A stretch of DNA of 64,000 nt from Phytoseiulus persimilis. Lineage: Eukaryota; Arthropoda; Arachnida; Mesostigmata; Phytoseiidae. Positions 47,701 through 58,869 of this stretch are shown piece after piece; positions within the stretch are counted from its first letter, which is position 1; every line of letters begins with the position of its first letter. A program made the position numbers and the translations under genes. The notes beneath the pieces were generated by a model, which was not told the DNA's origin, searched no databases, and saw only the letters and a list, made by a program, of their open reading frames with translations. The stretch spans positions 9,858,001 to 9,922,000 of the forward strand of contig CM075102.1 of the NCBI GenBank assembly GCA_037576195.1, read 5' to 3'.

Positions 47701-49417
47701 TCGTTGGAATGTCTCTTCTCGGTGGATTGTTGCGATAATCAACGAATCCATGTGGGTCCATCGGGCGTGGCCACCCGCTCCTCTGCTTGCTCACCAGTTG
47801 CTTTTTTGTCTCTCCGTCTGTTTCCAGCCGGCTGGTTAGCCTGTAGAGGCGGGATTCGACGAACAGAAATCCTCTCGCGCGGTGAATGTCCACGAGCAGC
47901 TCGTGTCGATGCACTTACAGCTGGCTGATCGTGAGCAGTCAGTCCATCAGACTCAGGTCACCCCTGTGCCTGAGTTCCCCGCCCGTCTGGCTGCTGTTCG
48001 ACTCATACGCATTGTCAAGTCCAGAAGTTGCATCGAACCGAACAACAGCGGGCGATGGCTCGGTGGGAGATCTTCGGAAGCGTCTTACAAGTTGCCGTAA
48101 GGGCATGGGCCTTCAATCCGAACCCACACAGAGAGCGGCGAGACGCAGGCGTCTCACTGCGATGAGAACGCCCTCCGTCACGATGGCACGTGAACTTCCG
48201 CCACAAGCCGGTATTCTGGAGCTGTTTCTCCCGAATTGCATTGACGGAGCTCGATGCTTCCGGTCATGAGCGATTTTGGATTCCGTCGAGGTTTACATTC
48301 CTCGACGAGCAAGGACTCCTACCGATAAAGTAGTGGACATCACACAGCGTGTCGCGACAGCAGGTGCCGTCGCTACACTCGGGTGGAGCGCGCAGAATTC
48401 AAACAGTACTCTAACGAACTCTGGACGGAGCGGCGACTGATTCCGGGTTCCGTCCCAATCGATTCTCGGCTTTATTCTCGCGATTTTCGCGCTACGTGTA
48501 TTCTTTGCGTTCTGTTCGGAATGGCCCTGACATCTGGCAGCGATGTCCAGCAGAACGATTTAAAGAACTGCTCGTTCGTGTTTATTCTATGTTTTCACTC
48601 CGCGCATCGATTTTTGCAACGTCAGGTTCACTCTCATCCACTAAGGAGGACTAAGATTCCATGCGCTGGACCAACGTCTGAGTTTTTTCAAACGAACCAT
48701 TCCGCTGGAAGGTCCCAGAAGGCCTGATTCTCTGGCGATGCAAAATCCTCCTGGATTTCATCTCATTGCCACAGAAGAGCAGATGCTGAGCACGTCTCCG
48801 CCGACGACATCGAGGATCGGGCACAACTTCGCAACGGTCGAGGCAGACTCGGAGAGCGAGCCGCGATCATCGATGGCGGCACCCGCTCCAAGGAAAAGTA
48901 TTCAAGTTTGAAGGACGAGAACTCCCGAAATACTGACGTTGCGAAGCGCATCTGCTACACTGAACTTTTTCAAAAACTCTTGATCGCACTCATCGGCCAC
49001 GAAACGGTACGCCGCGTTGCCTGCCTTCAACACGAACACGACCTCCGAGAGGACACCGAGAAAATTGAAAACGTCGATCAGAAGAAGGAAGGGACTTGAG
49101 CTCGAAGGCTCCGAAGCCTCCTTGCTCTTCATCGAGAATACATTCGTCGGACCTCTCTATTGCAACTGTCTCACACGATTTCTCGGAACGCATTGCATGG
49201 GAGACGAGTTAAAAATTCATAGTTGAGATCGCCTCTTTTGAATCGTGCGGCCGGTTGCTGAAATCGAGATAGTTTTCCGAAAACGGTGGTGCTCCACTCA
49301 CCTGTGAAACGCTCTGTTGAGGGCCCATTGGAGGAGCTGGGGGTTGACCTGGGCTCTCTGTGCCGCAGACGGTCCCATCAGACAAAGTATCAGAGAGAAC
49401 AGTAACAAGTCATCCAT
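35786..49417 (-). CDS. Secreted tandem-domain animal haem peroxidase (chorion peroxidase / peroxinectin-like)
   Basis: Ten exons close in phase: 49302-49417, 40728-40944, 40475-40649, 40140-40310, 37573-39834, 36889-37497, 36458-36740, 36210-36335, 35963-36115 and 35786-35870 (TGA), about 1398 aa. Animal haem peroxidases oxidise substrates with hydrogen peroxide outside the cell, for example in cuticle or eggshell cross-linking and defence. Exon 1 encodes a signal peptide ([19 protein letters not shown]). Domain 1 spans about residues 120-640, domain 2 about 750-1395. Domain 2 has the distal GQFMDHD (His about residue 900), GDTRVSEQ (about 1045) and proximal RFGHTL (about 1149), so it should be active. 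Domain 1 reads [15 protein letters not shown] and lacks a proximal His (IGLWALL near 455). Four short introns are typical, but intron 1 is 8.4 kb; the remote first exon was chosen because its phase and coding content fit. Confidence 0.93.
45373..45540 (-). CDS. Possible terminal exon inside the peroxidase intron
   Basis: A - frame ends at TAG 45375-45373 after a very protein-like amphipathic tail ([18 protein letters not shown], then FDFRV). The 5' limit is uncertain, with acceptor-like CAG sites near 45490-45530. I do not recognise the protein. If real, it would end a gene nested in the peroxidase intron on the same strand. Confidence 0.25.
   Translation of the reverse strand, partial: PTAWSHHGTDTTLVKDRCSPMHEHDRPYREEQGFVGSISISLEELLESAKFDFRV
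46301..46444 (-). CDS. Possible exon resembling a receptor ligand-binding (ANF-receptor) segment
   Basis: A 144-bp - frame lies between an acceptor-like ATCCAG at about 46447-46445 and a donor GTACGT at 46300-46295. It encodes a basic start followed by [15 protein letters not shown] and [17 protein letters not shown]. The FHDAV plus hydrophobic helix pattern resembles the extracellular ligand-binding fold of receptor guanylate cyclases and relatives, but this rests on a short motif. Partner exons were not found. Confidence 0.2.
46979..47914 (-). other. 311-codon open reading frame in the peroxidase intron
   Basis: This is an unusually long - open frame for non-coding DNA, starting MHRHELL and ending at 46979. 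Composition is Arg- and Ser-rich and irregular, with no recognisable domain, signal peptide or membrane span. Long frames are open on the other strand and in another - frame over the same stretch (47270-47839 on +, 47212-47667 on -), which suggests locally low stop density rather than a gene. Confidence 0.2.
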
Positions 49418-52400
49418 TGCTATCGAGCTAGTTTGCTACTGACTGACGATTGGGTTTATCACTTCGGAGCACCCTTCACAGGCCTCCGCGGCCTCCGAAG
49501 CAGTAGAACGTACGCTCTTTGCGATCAGAAAGCCACTCACACAAAATTCACTTAACCAGTTTTCGCCTGCCTGCCTGCCTGCCTGCCTCTTCTCTACTGT
49601 GCGATAGCTGCTCAACCAAGTGACTGCCTGGCTTTCTTGTAAGCTGGCGGTCTGCCCGCAGTGGCAACTTGTCTCTTGCCACCACTCACTTGATGACGAC
49701 CCTTCCCCATGGCTTCTTCTCGGTTTCCATCTTCTGCTTAATCTGTGCCGCACTTCGCCCTCTCACAACCAGCTAATCGCATTGCTCTACCGATGCCCCA
49801 GCACCTTGTCTATGGTGCTGAGCCGCCTGAACAAGCTTCGTAGCGGACGAAGCGGCGCGGCGCGTCTGCCCCGCCACCAACTCGCTCAGAGAATTACATG
49901 AATTTCGAGCTGGTTCGGGAGCTTCGGGTCTGATGACTTTACCGTTCGAAACGGACGAAGCGGCCGGTTTCGACCCGGATTCACCCGGATCTCTCGAGGC
50001 GTGAGTACGCCGAAGTTGGGGTCCTCGCCGAAGCTCCCCTCATCCACCCAAGTCAGATACATTACTTTTACTCGCGGAAACCTCTAAGCGATGTGATCCA
50101 AAGAATTCGACCCTCTTATCTTCCTTGAACTCGACTCTTTTCCAATCTCCTGATTCCTTCGGTTTTCGGATAAGAGCCATTTTTCTCTCAAGGTCTACTT
50201 GTATTCCTCACTCTCGCAACTCGAGTACCATATCCTTCCTCGAGGCTTGAGCTTCGCGGCCGGTGATTCTTATCGGATTCTCGCATTCGAGAATCTTGAA
50301 ACAACTTCTGAGTACGATTCCGACTGAACCACTCTGTGGAATGTGAACTGGGACGGAGCGGAGTCTTCTCGAACCCCCAACCACAAAACGCAAAGTCTAC
50401 GGCTGGAACCGCGAGGCTTTATGCGGTATGCTTGTTAGCGAATCACATCACCGGACGATATAACGCGTTCTTTCTCTGCGAGAATCGGAAGTAGAACTCA
50501 TTCGCTTCCCGTCATCGTCAATGTTTTGGTGTCTGGGACGTTGAAGCTACCAGAGCAGGGGTCGAAACGTTGGTTTGAGTTGAGTGCATGATGATAGAAT
50601 CTTTGTTTTTAGGAATTGTTGTATTGTTGGAGCTGACAAGTTCATTGCGGTGCCAATGTCAGCTTGACGTCTGACTGCGGCGAACTTCCTGAAAACTTTA
50701 ACCCCAGCGTCTGGGAAGATAGCTTCCTTCGTCTTTTCGAATGTGTTCCACTAGTCATGGGGTCCATTTTTCTATCGCTGTCCGCTGAATCATCGAAGAC
50801 TACAAGCTCAAAATACCGACTTCGGAACGCCGCATCGCCTGGACTTTAAGTGAACTACGAGCTAAGGGTCCTTCCGGGCATGCCGAGGGCTGGGCTTGAG
50901 CGAAAATGATCTAGATTCCTGAGCGGACTTCCGAAGAAAGTTTTGCTCGGATTGCTTCCAGTATTAATGTGAACGGGGTTCGACGGGAATCTGTACGAAT
51001 GATCGGGAAGTATACGAGAGCGTGACCTCAGCTAAAGAGAAGTCACCCATGGAGAACCGCTGTACAAAAAATTTACCCCGAGTTTCCGGCGAACGGTCCG
51101 GGAGTTATTCATGTTCTGGTTAGCGCGCTCGGCTCGACGGGTCAGAGAACGTTTCGTATTGGGCTCTGAATACTGGATCATCCGTGGTTCGTGTTCGACT
51201 CAGTAGAGCCACCGCAATTGGCCAGGAACGACGAACCCGTCGTTTCTGGTTGTGAGGAGGACCACTGGATTTTACTCAAACAAAGCTTCCGGAATCCACA
51301 CGCAAGAATTCCCGTGCTTCTGAGCCGTCAAAAAAAGAGATCGAGGGTTCGAGCGCGTCCACAGAGAACTTTTCCCTGAGTGTTCTGAATTTATTTTCGT
51401 ATGGACGTCATCGTCGAAACGATGAGTGATGAGCTTATTTGAGCTAACTGGTGACTCGGATATCCTTCAGGGATGTTCTCCTTGCAACACGGAAGCCGGT
51501 CGCGGTTGCAGGCAAGGAACGCACAGCACGAATTTGTGCAACTTGCATGCTACACATGATGTTCGCCGAACAGAAGGAAACTAATCTTGGTGGTTTTCAT
51601 ATAACGAGAGGGTGGTCGCCTAGTTAAACTTTTTCAAAACACTCCTGGAGTAGATTCGAGGTCCCATCGGGGGAAATCTTGACTTCTTCGGGCAGAAGAC
51701 TCCAAGAGGTTCTGGGGCAGGATGGCTCGTTTTGGGTTCCTCGTGGCCAGAATGCACGGAATGATTCGCAAGCTACGGGTCCTCTCGGCGAGCTTTGCGG
51801 CTTCCCGTCATATTCAATCCGCGGTACTGCTGACGACAGCGCAGGTTCCGTTTCATCAATGGAATGAGTTTTTGAGCGAGCTAACAGAGTTCGAGTGGCT
51901 GTCACCAAGGTCCCAGCGAGGTTCATTGCGAGCTGGCGTCACCGCTCGCGCTTTTCCGTGAGTCGCTCCCGCGTCGCTTCTTTCGATCCGATTTCTCTGC
52001 TCAATTTCCCCCATGACGCGGCCGATAGGAGAGAGCCGTGAACTGGTTTCCCTGTCCAAATTCCGATCTCTCATCCTGCTGCTCGACGGGCCTCTCAGCC
52101 CGGGCTTGAGCTCGACGTTCTGTTTCGAAGCCGAACTCCAAAACAGACTCCCTGATTGGCGGGCCAGGGCGCGGCTTCCAGGATAGAGTGCAAACCGCTC
52201 ACCCCTGTACCAAATGGTTTCTCAGGAGCGGGCTGAAGTTCGATGTCCTCTGTCGACCACGGTTACCGCATTCATTTGGGCTCACGATAAAGGGGCGAAC
52301 GATCTCCATCCATCGATCTTCGGGGTAATCCGACGACTCGTCTCGGAGACTATAACGCACAGGAAACATACACATTGAGCTTCATGGGAAGGTTACAATA

Positions 52401-55224
52401 TGAGAGCCGAGGATCCCGAGCACTGACCCTACTCTGAAGTGGGTCTGACATCATGGGGCTCAGAAGCTAGCGCGCGTTTCCCCTTGGCAGCGCGAAACTT
52501 GTTGACAGCATCCGCGTCATCCTTGAAGAAGTTCGAAACCTCAACCCGCTCGAGGAATAGTCGTTGTGATCACGCAGACCTGGACCGTTCCGAAAATTCG
52601 GTCGTTCCAGCGTTCATGCCTTTGATGAGATGATTGAGCACATGGCGTGGGCTTCCTGAGCTTCTGAATGAGTGAACTTCAGGAGATGTTTACTTACGAC
52701 GAGCGGATCTTGAGATGACTGAATGGTGAATGTGATTGCCCGGCTGAGGGTTAACTGCCCCGAAGCTTTAGCTGTGGATTTCATCACGGCTATCTGTACG
52801 AATCGTTTTTGTCCTTCAAAATATATGAGCATACGCAGGATACGCAGGACAACGTGCAGAGCGTGCATGAGAATATGCGGTTTGCATGTACATATGTGGT
52901 GCGCATGGAAATATGCAGCATGAATGGGGATGATCCCGACGTGTTGTCAGAAATCATCCAGGAACCCGAAACTGAAGGCACGCCGCTTGCGGCGGGATGA
53001 ATTTCATCCGCGGAGATGCAGGCGATTCGCAGTCACCGGCTGAGAAAGAACGTCAATAGTTTTTGAGAGTAACTTCGCTTCTAACAACTTCGTCTGATCG
53101 CCGCCTCACGATCGGGCGACCAGAACGGAGCGATCGTCGAAGGCATCGAATGCAGTATGCAAAACCTCGTGATGCCCGGGAGCCGCAGCGCCCGGCCACT
53201 CCCGGAGGGGTGGCACACATTGGTGCAGAGCACCTTGATCACCCTGGCGTTTCACACAGAACCATACTTCCGAGGTTTTTCTCTGAAGCAGTGTTCTCAA
53301 CTCTGCGCCTTCATAGACCTCAAGTCTACCCGCCGTCAGCCCCTTGGCGGTCAGCCCGCTAACCCCGGGGTCGGTAATTGCCCCGCTGCGAAACACCGCT
53401 CCAAAGAAATCACCGGAAACAGGATGGAGTGAAGTTCGATTTAGAGAGACCATATTCGCCTTCTTTTCATTTCTCCTTCCGCTGGAAGACTCGTTCCCTT
53501 TCAGCAATTTTCATCATCGGTGTTCCCTTATCGATTCTAAGCCTTTTGGAATGGTCCTGGTTATTGCCATAACGTCCTCGGTGATCACTATCATGATTGA
53601 GACCAACACTGATTTCAGCTATCATTTTCCAGGCAACCTGGAGTTTCGCGACCTGAGTACCTGGATTCCCCCGCTATTTGTGAGTAGATGCTGTCGAGGA
53701 TTGCGGAAGAATCGTCACTAGAGTGGAGTCAGGCACTGCAATTACGATTGTAGCAGTCTGCAACAGCTTTTCGGGCAATCTGGTTCGAATATTCGACCCA
53801 AGCAGTTTTCGATGCCCCGCGTAGTTCTTCACTTCGTACTTGGTCAGCTTTCTTCTGGCTCTTCCCAGCTCGGGTTTCGGCCGAGTTATCGCGGGAGAAA
53901 AAATCGGTATTCGTAACTTCTGGAACTTCGGTGCTGGAAATTCGTCCAGTTTCTCGAGACAACATTCAGCAGGGAACTCATTCCAAAGTGGTGGAATCGC
54001 TGAAGTCGCATCCAGTACACGAAATGTCGGGGTCGACCTGATGTAAATTCCGCAGGAGAGGTTCTCTATCACAGGCATCTCCTCACAACACTGCTGCCTC
54101 CGGCTCCCTAGGGAGAGTTGCCGGTTGAGGCCCTGGACTGTATTAAGGTTGGCCTGGTGCAACCCCAACGGACCGATTCCGATAACTTTTCGCTCTCATG
54201 CACGTGGAAAGGCTCATGATTCGAACCTGGATTGGCTCCCATGAAAACGAAGGTAGATTCCGGATTAGTATAAATGAACTAGTATAGTCACTATATCTGA
54301 CGAAACTTCGGAAAAGACGCAGAAACGTGCGTCTTCCCATATGTACCCACTTGTTTGGAGTCATTGACGTTGTTGAATGATCAACGCCTCAACCTCGGAA
54401 TTGCCTCGTGCAACATACGCGTAGGAGCAACATTTTCGCTCTGGACTCGCGAACATTGTACTCTTTGTCGGGGGGCCAAAGCGTCTCCCACCACCCTGTG
54501 CGAATCGGAACATTTTCGTGGGAGCAGCGCTCGATTCGGAGGCGATCATCGAGCGAATTACTCTCCGAGATCTCTGTGGGAACGATATGCCAGCAGACGA
54601 CGTTGAATTCCTCTTGGATAGTTCAGGTTGACCGTAATAGAGGATTCCGGTGCAAGAGGCTAGTAGTCAGTCAGCCAGTCAAGTAAACCATTTTCAGGAG
54701 ATCTCCTTCCGCTTTCTAGTGCTTCCCCGGAACGCGCAGCAGCATCATCTGTGATAAATATCGTATTCAGGGACGAGAATCGTGGATACGTCCAGGATGG
54801 CACTCCTAGTCTGAGACATATTACTGCTTTTCCACTCGAGGAACTCAACCTCGTTCATCCACACTTCGAAGTACATTTTTCAACTGCTCAATTCGGTTTC
54901 TGACGACCGGCTCTACTATTCGAGTTTCTTGAACTGATTTTGTTTGAGATTTGAATGCACAGATGGAGACTGAAAACACCCCCAGATCAAGGCTGACAGG
55001 AGTGGCAACGGATTCATTGCATTCCATTTCGCCATGAATAATGGTGATTGGATACTCCTCAACCGATGAGCGAACGCTTACTGAATCCAATCTCGGAAGC
55101 ATAATTTTCTTTCGATCGAACGAGAACGAAAGGACTGGCGGCTGGGGAAAGAGTCAGGATGTCCCGCATGGGATTGACAGTGAAGTTCACTCTTCGGAGT
55201 ACACGAAGACGATCATTTGGGATC
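49418..55224. other. Gene-poor region upstream of the peroxidase gene
   Basis: About 5.8 kb holding the peroxidase promoter side and no gene I recognise. A GC-rich segment at 53106-53420 is open in several frames, the longest on - (53106-53507), without a known family or splice partners. Other frames are short and irregular. No tRNA passed a check of the A and B box spacing. Confidence 0.4.
49566..49588. repeat. (CTGC)n tetranucleotide microsatellite
   Basis: Five to six tandem CTGC/CCTG units lie about 150 bp upstream of the peroxidase start codon on its 5' side. Confidence 0.9.
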
Positions 55225-55301
55225 GGACATTTTGGCTTCAGACATTGTGGCCTCGAAGACATATCGGCTCCGGACATTCCGGCTTGGGAAGATTTGGCCT
55301 T
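55225..55301 (+). repeat. Degenerate 15-bp minisatellite, forward copy
   Basis: Five tandem units with consensus close to GGACATTTTGGCTTC: 55225-55239, 55240-55254, 55255-55271 (two extra bases), 55272-55286 and 55287-55301. A related array in the opposite orientation lies at 58485-58543. Confidence 0.75.
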
Positions 55302-57455
55302 TCATATCTTGAGGTTTAATTTACAAAAAAGTTTGCGGTCAGCCGGTAGCGTAACAATGTGGGGGCGGAGGTGCGGACACCGCCTGACCGAGCAGTAACG
55401 GGGGCGCCGTTCCCGGCATCCGACTGGAGCTCCTGAATTTCATCAAGTAGTATATTCTCGAAAGCGGCTTTCCGAACTTCGTCATTCCCCTCTACCTCCA
55501 TCTGACCGTGGCTATCAGTTTTGCAAGCTGTGAAAGAGGCTTGGGAATCAATCAAGTAATATCCTCGCTCCAGTTTGAGTCCACTGCGACTCTCGAGCCT
55601 GGCTGTCCTGTTGATCGAATCGCATGTTCTCTCGAATGACATAGATATTGGCGATACGATTAATGAACTCACGATTATAGGAACTCACGAGGCTCAGTCC
55701 TGGAGCTTGGATCCGTCTGACTGATAAATTTTCTGGACCGAGTCAGTGAATTTGATGTTTTCGTTCATGTAATTCTAGCTGATGTTTTCTGACTCTGTGG
55801 GAGGAGCGGGGGGAAGCGCCATTTTCGTTGACCGCCCCGGGCCCCAGAGACCCTGTTACGCCACTGCGTTCAGCGCTCACACCGCCAGCTTTGTAACCAG
55901 GATTAAGGGATACATTATGAGCGGGTTATACGGTCCTCCCTCGAGTTCTAAGCGGTACCGTCTGAGTGTACCTGGGACCTCAGACGCAGCCAAGAATAAA
56001 CAATAATTTCGGTTTTTCATTGAGACCGATTCCTATGCCGATGTGTAGAGCTCCCACATGACCGGACGCGTCTTTTTCCGTCCGTTTGTCCGGTTTTCTT
56101 GAGCAACCGAGGAAATGTCCGGTTTTCGGGCTCACAGATCGACTGACCAACCATGACTTTGAATGAATTTCCCCACCGAAAAAATCGATGGGCTTCGGGC
56201 AACAGAGCGCGAAATGATTCCGGGATTGTAAGGGGATGAGTGAAGAGCGGTTTTCCAGCAGCCGGAATATCGATCCTCGCTCTTTATTTGCGGAGCGATG
56301 GAGGTAATGCCCTCTGGCGGCCTCGTCGATATGAACCCCCCTGAGCCAGTGATTACACGCTGAGTACATTTCTGAGCACCGCATTCCACCCTCATGAAAA
56401 TTTTGAGGAAATCAAACTGTTCGTCTCGAAGATGAAAGTAAAACCTGCGGACAGCTCTTGCTGAAACCCTAAGTCGATGACCAGTTTCTCTTCTATGTAC
56501 AAGAACTTTTTCCCGGGCAGGACACATAGCTTGTCACGATCGAACACAAAGAGGCCCTTATCGATACAGTTTATGCGGACCTACTTTTCGGCGAATAAAA
56601 AGCCTTTGACGGTATCTAAGCTAGTCCGATGAAAGAGGTCCTCATTCAACACTCTCAAACGCTTAATTTATCTGGAGAAAGTCCGAGATTTGCATGTCCG
56701 CCTCCTTGGCCGGTTTCAGGCAAAATGTCCGTCGGACAAATGTCCGCTTTTTGCAAAAAAAAATGTCCGGTCATATGGGAGTTCTACCGATGTGTTAACG
56801 ACCTTCCTCGAAGAATCCCTCATACTTCGGTGGTCTTGCTCTGTCGAGTGGGGGCTACCAAAGTCAGTAGACCACGGTTGGAGCTTTTGGGGAAAGTTCG
56901 CTCCGCAGAACCCACTCCGCGGTGATTCGTCGGGATTTAGCTTCTGTATTGCAATGCTTCCGCCATTGCGTGATTGTGCCTCTTCATAACTGATGGATTT
57001 TAAAATTGTTATGTACATCTTGTTCCTGATCTGACGCCCACTAGGGGCCCTAAATAGGTCGAATGGTTATTGCTGCTCTTTTCCTCATCAGATGTCATCT
57101 GATATTATTTGATCCCTAAGAAGGATGGGTAACTGTCATCCCAACTCGATCATGCGCGCTCGAGTTCTGATTGAGCTTGAAACAGATGACGCCTCACGAG
57201 GACAGAGAGCGGAAAGAAAACAACACGAAGTTACCGACCTCTCAATCTGAGATTCTAGAGGAGGAGAAGACTACGCGCTGCGAAGAGCAGGAATGATTTT
57301 ACATTATTTTCTGAGGGTATCTCCTCAAGAATTATTAACCCTCTGAACGTTGATTTCATGTTGCTGAGCATGATCCTATCGTGAACTGTTTGGAAACGAG
57401 GCTATGGCTGAATCACTGAACCACGCTCCGTCTGTCTCCTTGACAGTTTTCCGGC
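55302..57455. other. Gene-poor region with scattered TGTCCG motifs
   Basis: No gene is supported. TGTCCG/TGTCCGG words cluster at about 56075-56130 and 56695-56775, the second beside an A9 run. They may be decayed relatives of the neighbouring 15-bp minisatellite, whose complement contains TGTCC. Confidence 0.35.
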
Positions 57456-57675
57456 GTCGACCTTTCGATTATTTTCGGAGTCTGAGGAGTTAGCTCCGGG
57501 GTCGATCCGACCAAACTTCTCTGGATCAGAGAATGTGATCCCGGGATCGATCTGACCATACATTCCAGGTTCTATGGAGATGATTCCGGCGTCGCTTTGA
57601 CCATACTTTTTCGAGTCTATTGAAGTGATTATGGGGTTGACCTGACCATACTCGTTGGGGTCTGTTGGGTGACTT
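57456..57675 (-). repeat. 45-bp tandem repeat array, open on the - strand
   Basis: Units start at 57456, 57501, 57546, 57591 and 57636, exactly 45 bp apart, giving four full copies and one partial copy with moderate divergence. The - strand frame 57716-57402 stays open through all of them, so each unit encodes 15 residues with the recurrent pattern YGQxDPGI followed by S-D/E-P. The + frames contain stops in the array. Confidence 0.8.
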
Positions 57676-58003
57676 GACGTATACGAACGTCTGCGGGACC
57701 GTCTTCGACAATCCACAAGACCGTCTCCAAGAGCTTATAGACCGTCTACGAGACAAGGAACAGTTCAGAGTCAGATTCGAGGAGCTGACACTCATTCCAG
57801 GGGGAGGGCTTCAGAACCATCCGAAAGTAGGATTCAACGACGATTTCAATGAGCTGGAGTGCAGACTACAACACGAGATCCTTACAAGCACGATGAGGCG
57901 CTTCAATGTCATATCAAAGAAGCTGGAGCAAAACCAACGAGAGAAACTCCAAGGACAGCGGAAGACATTCCTCGATTCCAGTCAATATTTTCAATCAGTA
58001 TAG
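57641..58003 (+). CDS. Possible coiled-coil protein fragment
   Basis: The + frame is open from just after a stop at 57638-57640 to TAG at 58001-58003, about 120 codons, with no ATG in its first 80 codons. It is rich in Leu, Glu, Arg and Gln with helical heptad-like spacing (DRLQELIDRLRDKEQ, then FNELECRLQHEI and SKKLEQNQREKL). It resembles real protein more than chance sequence. The 5' part contains three short direct repeats of GACCGTCT about 21 bp apart. It could be the last exon of a gene or a remnant of a transposable element. I do not recognise a family. Confidence 0.35.
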   Translation, partial: PDHTRWGLLGDLTYTNVCGTVFDNPQDRLQELIDRLRDKEQFRVRFEELTLIPGGGLQNHPKVGFNDDFNELECRLQHEILTSTMRRFNVISKKLEQNQREKLQGQRKTFLDSSQYFQSV

Positions 58004-58869
58004 AGCAAACAGCCACACAGGAGACTGACATCATGTAACGATAAGCCGAAGATGGTTCTAGAAATGATGCTGTCCCAATGAAGAGGGAGAAAGGTGCCTC
58101 AATGACAGGAACCGCAGTCCGACCGCGGTTAGAGGTCGGCTGGTGTCATTTCGTATGGTGGAGACGATCAATTAAGACCATTGCTCCTGAATAACATAAG
58201 GGACGAAACCCCCCACGCCTCGCATCTGAGCCTCCAAGTCGGACGGAAGCTCTCCTGTTGTTGTTGACGAGGCGATCCCACCTTTCTCATTGGACTCCAT
58301 GAACGGACATTTTTCATAGTTCTTCAATGGATGGCTCGGCAGAAGATAAAAGAAAGGTTCCTTCAGGGTTTTACAGAATGCGTGGAAGGTAGGCGGACGA
58401 AGAAATAATCCAGCCTCTCCCCAGCGAAAATCCCGGCTACACCACTGGTCCCAGGCCAAGAAAGTCTTGTGCAAAGACGCCTGCAAGGCCGAAGTGTCCG
58501 CGCCAAAATATCCGAAGCCCGGATGTCAAAAGCCAAAGTGTCCCAGATCGTGCCAATTGCGCATCGGTTGCGTAGGAGGCCTTCATCTCTTGGGAACATG
58601 CGCTCGAGAACCAAGCTCTCACGTCCGGAGGTGAGTGAAGCTCAAAAAATAAGTTCTCCTCGACAGGGTATTTATTATAGATCAATCGCAGCGGAATTGC
58701 TGAGCGACTTGCTTCATTTTCTTTAAAACATATCCTCACCGAGAATCGCTCAGGTCGTCGAGGCTCCGATTTCAATTACCGAAATCGGAGCTCCACGCGG
58801 AAAATCATTGAGTGAGAGAGCTCTTGGTCAGAGGTTAACGAAGAGCGCTGCTCTTCCCATGCATCAGAG
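58004..58869. other. 3' flank of the transporter gene and minisatellite
   Basis: It contains the inverted 15-bp array (58485-58543) and, for the transporter on -, an AATAAA at 58676-58671 about 195 bp after its stop. No gene is supported. Confidence 0.4.
58485..58543 (-). repeat. Degenerate 15-bp minisatellite, reverse copy
   Basis: Four units of 14-16 bp (58485-58499, 58500-58513, 58514-58527, 58528-58543) whose reverse complement fits the consensus GGACATTTTGGCTTC of the array at 55225-55301. Confidence 0.7.

Larger units (their letters stand above)
40945..49301. other. Long first intron of the peroxidase gene
   Basis: 8.4 kb between the signal-peptide exon and the second exon. It contains many mid-length open frames on both strands and simple repeats (CCCG at about 45355, ATCC at 46020-46039). 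Three stretches on - deserve notice and are listed separately: 45373-45540, 46301-46444 and 46979-47914. The rest shows nothing I can name. Confidence 0.6.

Noticed and set aside
54215-54300. B-box-like GGTTCGAATC on the - strand suggesting a tRNA
   Set aside because: No matching A box or acceptor stem could be built from the flanking bases.
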